Below, piece after piece: positions 19,459 through 21,730 of a stretch of 21,730 nt of DNA. Under the pieces are notes generated by a model. That model was given only the letters and a program-made list of their open reading frames with translations. It made no database searches and was not told where the DNA came from. The stretch's first letter is position 1, and each line of letters opens with the position of its first letter. The stretch is from positions 1 to 21,730 of IMG/VR virus record IMGVR_UViG_3300037119_004713; one strand, written 5' to 3'. The position numbers and the translations under genes are program-made. This DNA is from a virus.

Positions 19459-21730
19459 ATGCCAACAAGGGTCGGCGGCGCTGACGTACTAGTCACAACG
19501 ACAACCTCCAGCACTACTTACGATGCTACATCGGATTTTAGTGTTGTCGGTGGCGCTGATCATGTTTTAATTGCCGCTGTCCTATTAGATCAGGACGTAA
19601 GCGCCGCAGACCCTTCGGTTACTGCCGAGGGGGTCGCCATGACCAAGGCGATCTCGCGGATCCACGCCAGCGGCTCCGGATACCCGCTTGTCGGGGTCTG
19701 GTATCTGATGAACCCCAGCCCCGGGCTCACCACGATATCTGTGGTGCTGGGTGGAATTACCTTCAAGGCCGCCATCATCCATGTTGAGGAATGGAGTGGT
19801 GTCGATCCGGCCGACCCTATCGGGGCCACGAACTCAAACGAAAACGTAACCGGCGACGTCGCTCGGAGCTTAATACCCGAGGCATCCGGGAACGTTGTCA
19901 TCGCGGTACAGGCGCGCCGCGGCGCCACGGCGGCCGGACCGTATTTTACGCCGGATTCCAGCGTCACCGAAGTGACGGACGAAGTCAGCGGCACCGGCGG
20001 CAACCTGTCCGACATAAAGGCGTGGGTAGGTTACTACACGACCGTCGGGACCAGCGCGGTCAACGTCGGCGCAACTGAGACGACAGGAACCACCAACCAA
20101 GCCTGGGCAGCGGCGGAATTTCGCGCCGGAGCGGCAACGATCGTCGGAACTTTGGCGAAAACCGAAGCGCCGGACACGCTCGCCTCCGCCGGCAGCCTCT
20201 CGATCAAGGGTGTGCTCTCCCAGACGAACGCGGTCGACACGCTGGCTGCCGGCGGCAGCCTCTCGATCACCGGCGTGCTCGCGGCCACCAATGCGGCCGA
20301 CACCCTCGCCGCGGCCGGCAGCAGCGGGACTGGTGTTATTTCAGGCACCCTCGCGAAAACCGAGGCGCCGGACACGCTGGTGGCGACAGGAACGGCGGTC
20401 ACCGGGGGCGTCTATCAAACCGGAGTTTATCGCCCCGGCGTCTACATCGACTATGGGAACCAAGGGCAGGGCACCCTCGCAAGAGCCGAGGCGCCGGACA
20501 CCCTCTCGGCGACAGGCAATCCACTCAACCGCGGCTCTCTGGCCGTTGCCGAAGCACCAGACACGCTGGTGGCTGCAGACATTCTGGTGCATGGTGGCGT
20601 TTACCTGCCCGGCGTTTACCTGCCCGGAACCTACTGGGATTACGGGGCGATGGGCGCCGCCACACTGGCGGTCACCGAAGCTCCGGACACGCTGGCCGCC
20701 GCCGGCAAGCTATCGATCCGCGGCGCGCTTGCGCGAACCGAGGCACCAGATACCGTCAGGGCTGCCGACGTCGCGGCCTTCGGTGGCGTCTATCTCGCCG
20801 GCGTCTATCGCGCCGGCGTCTATCTCGACTATGGGCAGGTCGGAGTCGGCGTTGGCGGCGGAATTGAGGCGCCGGACACGCTGGCCGCGACCGGCAAGCT
20901 ATCGATCCGCGGCATCCTCACGAAGGCAGAGGCGCCCGACACCCTCGTCGCGTCCAGCGCCGGCGCCTACGGCGGGGTTTACCTGCCAGGGGTTTACCTG
21001 CCGGGAGTGTACCAAGGGGTCGGCTCGCCGGCTCATGGCGTGCTCGCGAAGACCGAGGCGCCGGACATCCTCGTGGCGCACGGCCGGGTCCCGATCAAGG
21101 GCGTCCTTGCGAAGACCGAGGCGCCGGACACGCTGATAGCGACCCTCTTCCTGGTGGTGGTGGCGCCGCCGGATATTCACGGCCCGGTCGGCGATCGCAT
21201 TTACATTGTGGAAAGCCTTTTCACGACAACATTTTACCTGCCTCCCGGTGTCGATCCGCCGCCGCCGTCCGCAACTGCCTCCTGGGAGGGAACCGCGGCT
21301 TTCCCGGTGGCTGGCCGCGGCTTCGAGGCGGAGGCGGTGGGGGTCCCGACCCTGCCGCCTTACGATTTCCGCGTCGCCAACGTCGATTTCACCACCCGGC
21401 CCAGCGATCCGGACCGGCCGAGTGCGTGGTGGGATGGCCGGCTGATCGATCCAGGCGACCTCACCCGGGCGATCAGCCTGACTTCGGTCGGCGCCGGGTC
21501 GGTCGAATCCTCCGGCGGCACCATCGTGATCGACAACACCGACGGGATCTATGACTCGGTGCTGGACGATTCCTATGCGGTTTCCCAGAACATCGCAGTC
21601 CGGCAAGCCGACCCAAGCGCGAACTGGATCGACTTCGAAACGCTCTGGCATATGCGGATCACCGGCATATCGATCAGCGAAACCGAGCTTACGCTCGAAG
21701 TCGAAGAGCCGGTCTCCTACGCCCAGAATC
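19459..21730 (+). CDS. Large TEAPDTL/GVY-repeat tail protein (3' partial)
   Basis: The frame starts at ATG 19459 with AAAAGGG 8 bases upstream and is open without a stop to the window end, at least 757 codons. Residues 1-231 are a beta-rich domain (HVLIAAVLLDQDVSAADPSV, then PLVGVWYLMNPSPGLTTISV, AAIIHVEEWSGVDPADPIGA). Residues about 232-567 carry 12 units of the LAKTEAPDTLAAAGSLSIxG type. Four of them are extended by a second motif, GVYxxGVYxxGVYxDYG, at about 20407-20451, 20593-20646, 20782-20833 and 20971-21015. Residues from about 640 (RVANVDFTTRPSDPDRPSAW, then WDGRLIDPGDLTRAISLTSV, GTIVIDNTDGIYDSVLDDSY) resemble the phage tail-tip family in which a measured 'feature' domain precedes a hub-like module. 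Position after the tape measure and size suggest a tail-tip or receptor-binding structure. Confidence 0.75.
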   Translation, partial: MPTRVGGADVLVTTTTSSTTYDATSDFSVVGGADHVLIAAVLLDQDVSAADPSVTAEGVAMTKAISRIHASGSGYPLVGVWYLMNPSPGLTTISVVLGGITFKAAIIHVEEWSGVDPADPIGATNSNENVTGDVARSLIPEASGNVVIAVQARRGATAAGPYFTPDSSVTEVTDEVSGTGGNLSDIKAWVGYYTTVGTSAVNVGATETTGTTNQAWAAAEFRAGAATIVGTLAKTEAPDTLASAGSLSIKGVLSQTNAVDTLAAGGSLSITGVLAATNAADTLAAAGSSGTGVISGTLAKTEAPDTLVATGTAVTGGVYQTGVYRPGVYIDYGNQGQGTLARAEAPDTLSATGNPLNRGSLAVAEAPDTLVAADILVHGGVYLPGVYLPGTYWDYGAMGAATLAVTEAPDTLAAAGKLSIRGALARTEAPDTVRAADVAAFGGVYLAGVYRAGVYLDYGQVGVGVGGGIEAPDTLAATGKLSIRGILTKAEAPDTLVASSAGAYGGVYLPGVYLPGVYQGVGSPAHGVLAKTEAPDILVAHGRVPIKGVLAKTEAPDTLIATLFLVVVAPPDIHGPVGDRIYIVESLFTTTFYLPPGVDPPPPSATASWEGTAAFPVAGRGFEAEAVGVPTLPPYDFRVANVDFTTRPSDPDRPSAWWDGRLIDPGDLTRAISLTSVGAGSVESSGGTIVIDNTDGIYDSVLDDSYAVSQNIAVRQADPSANWIDFETLWHMRITGISISETELTLEVEEPVSYAQN
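20152..21160 (+). repeat. Interleaved coding repeats (TEAPDTL and GVY units)
   Basis: Units of about 63 bases with core GAGGCGCCGGACACG recur 12 times here, interrupted by four GGCGTCTAT/GGGGTTTAC-type blocks coding GVYxxGVYxxGVY. The first unit starts at 20152. The spacing keeps the reading frame throughout and the variable positions are mainly third codon bases, so these are protein repeats and not a CRISPR array. Confidence 0.85.

Overview
The window is a run of tailed-phage structural genes, free phage or prophage, from a GC-rich host. The protein styles (TEAPDTL-type repeat proteins, the TSCPD stand-alone domain, the tail tube family, the MqsA-like antitoxin family) are those I associate with Alphaproteobacteria, but the taxon is an inference. 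No sheath, integrase, terminase or portal gene is visible. A tail tube, two tail-assembly chaperone reading frames and a 1339-residue tape measure point to a long non-contractile tail (siphovirus type).

Layout. Positions 1-619 hold the 3' end of an unrecognised rightward gene. Positions 620-2900 are an accessory region read mostly leftward: two terminators facing left, a small basic protein with an AT-hook-like tail (829-1062), a two-helix membrane protein (1158-1334), a zinc-ribbon frame interrupted by a stop codon (1369-1596), and a DUF4258-type toxin with an MqsA-like HTH antitoxin (1670-2388). Head-on to these lies a fragment of a rightward coiled-coil/membrane-protein family gene (2401-2751). 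A 31-bp sequence occurs at both edges of the accessory cassette (1088-1118 and 2901-2931, one mismatch), and its second copy lies directly upstream of the TSCPD-domain gene (2940).

From 3505 the order is the classic one: XkdF-like prohead protease, scaffold-like protein, decoration protein, major capsid protein, a strong terminator (6141-6172), then head-tail connector, stopper, tail completion and tail terminator genes (6186-8817), many with 1-4 base overlaps. Between tail terminator and tail tube sits a block of six accessory virion-type genes (8839-11921) that includes a protein of about 13 TEAPDTL-type repeats and ends in its own hairpin. The tail module follows: tail tube (12064), chaperone with a probable -1 frameshift extension (13685-14502), a zinc-finger/AP2 remnant of a homing endonuclease (14510), tape measure (14747-18766), two small tail genes, and the start of a large tail protein (19459 to the window end) that carries the same repeats interleaved with a second GVY-rich repeat.

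Most notable points: (1) a clear X XXY YYZ slippery heptamer linking the two chaperone frames; (2) a +1 break exactly at UGA between protease and scaffold-like genes; (3) the repeat-bounded accessory cassette with an apparently 5'-truncated toxin; (4) the two repeat proteins, 8 kb apart, sharing a 27-base identical segment. All functional calls come from reading the sequence and from memory of protein families; no search was run.
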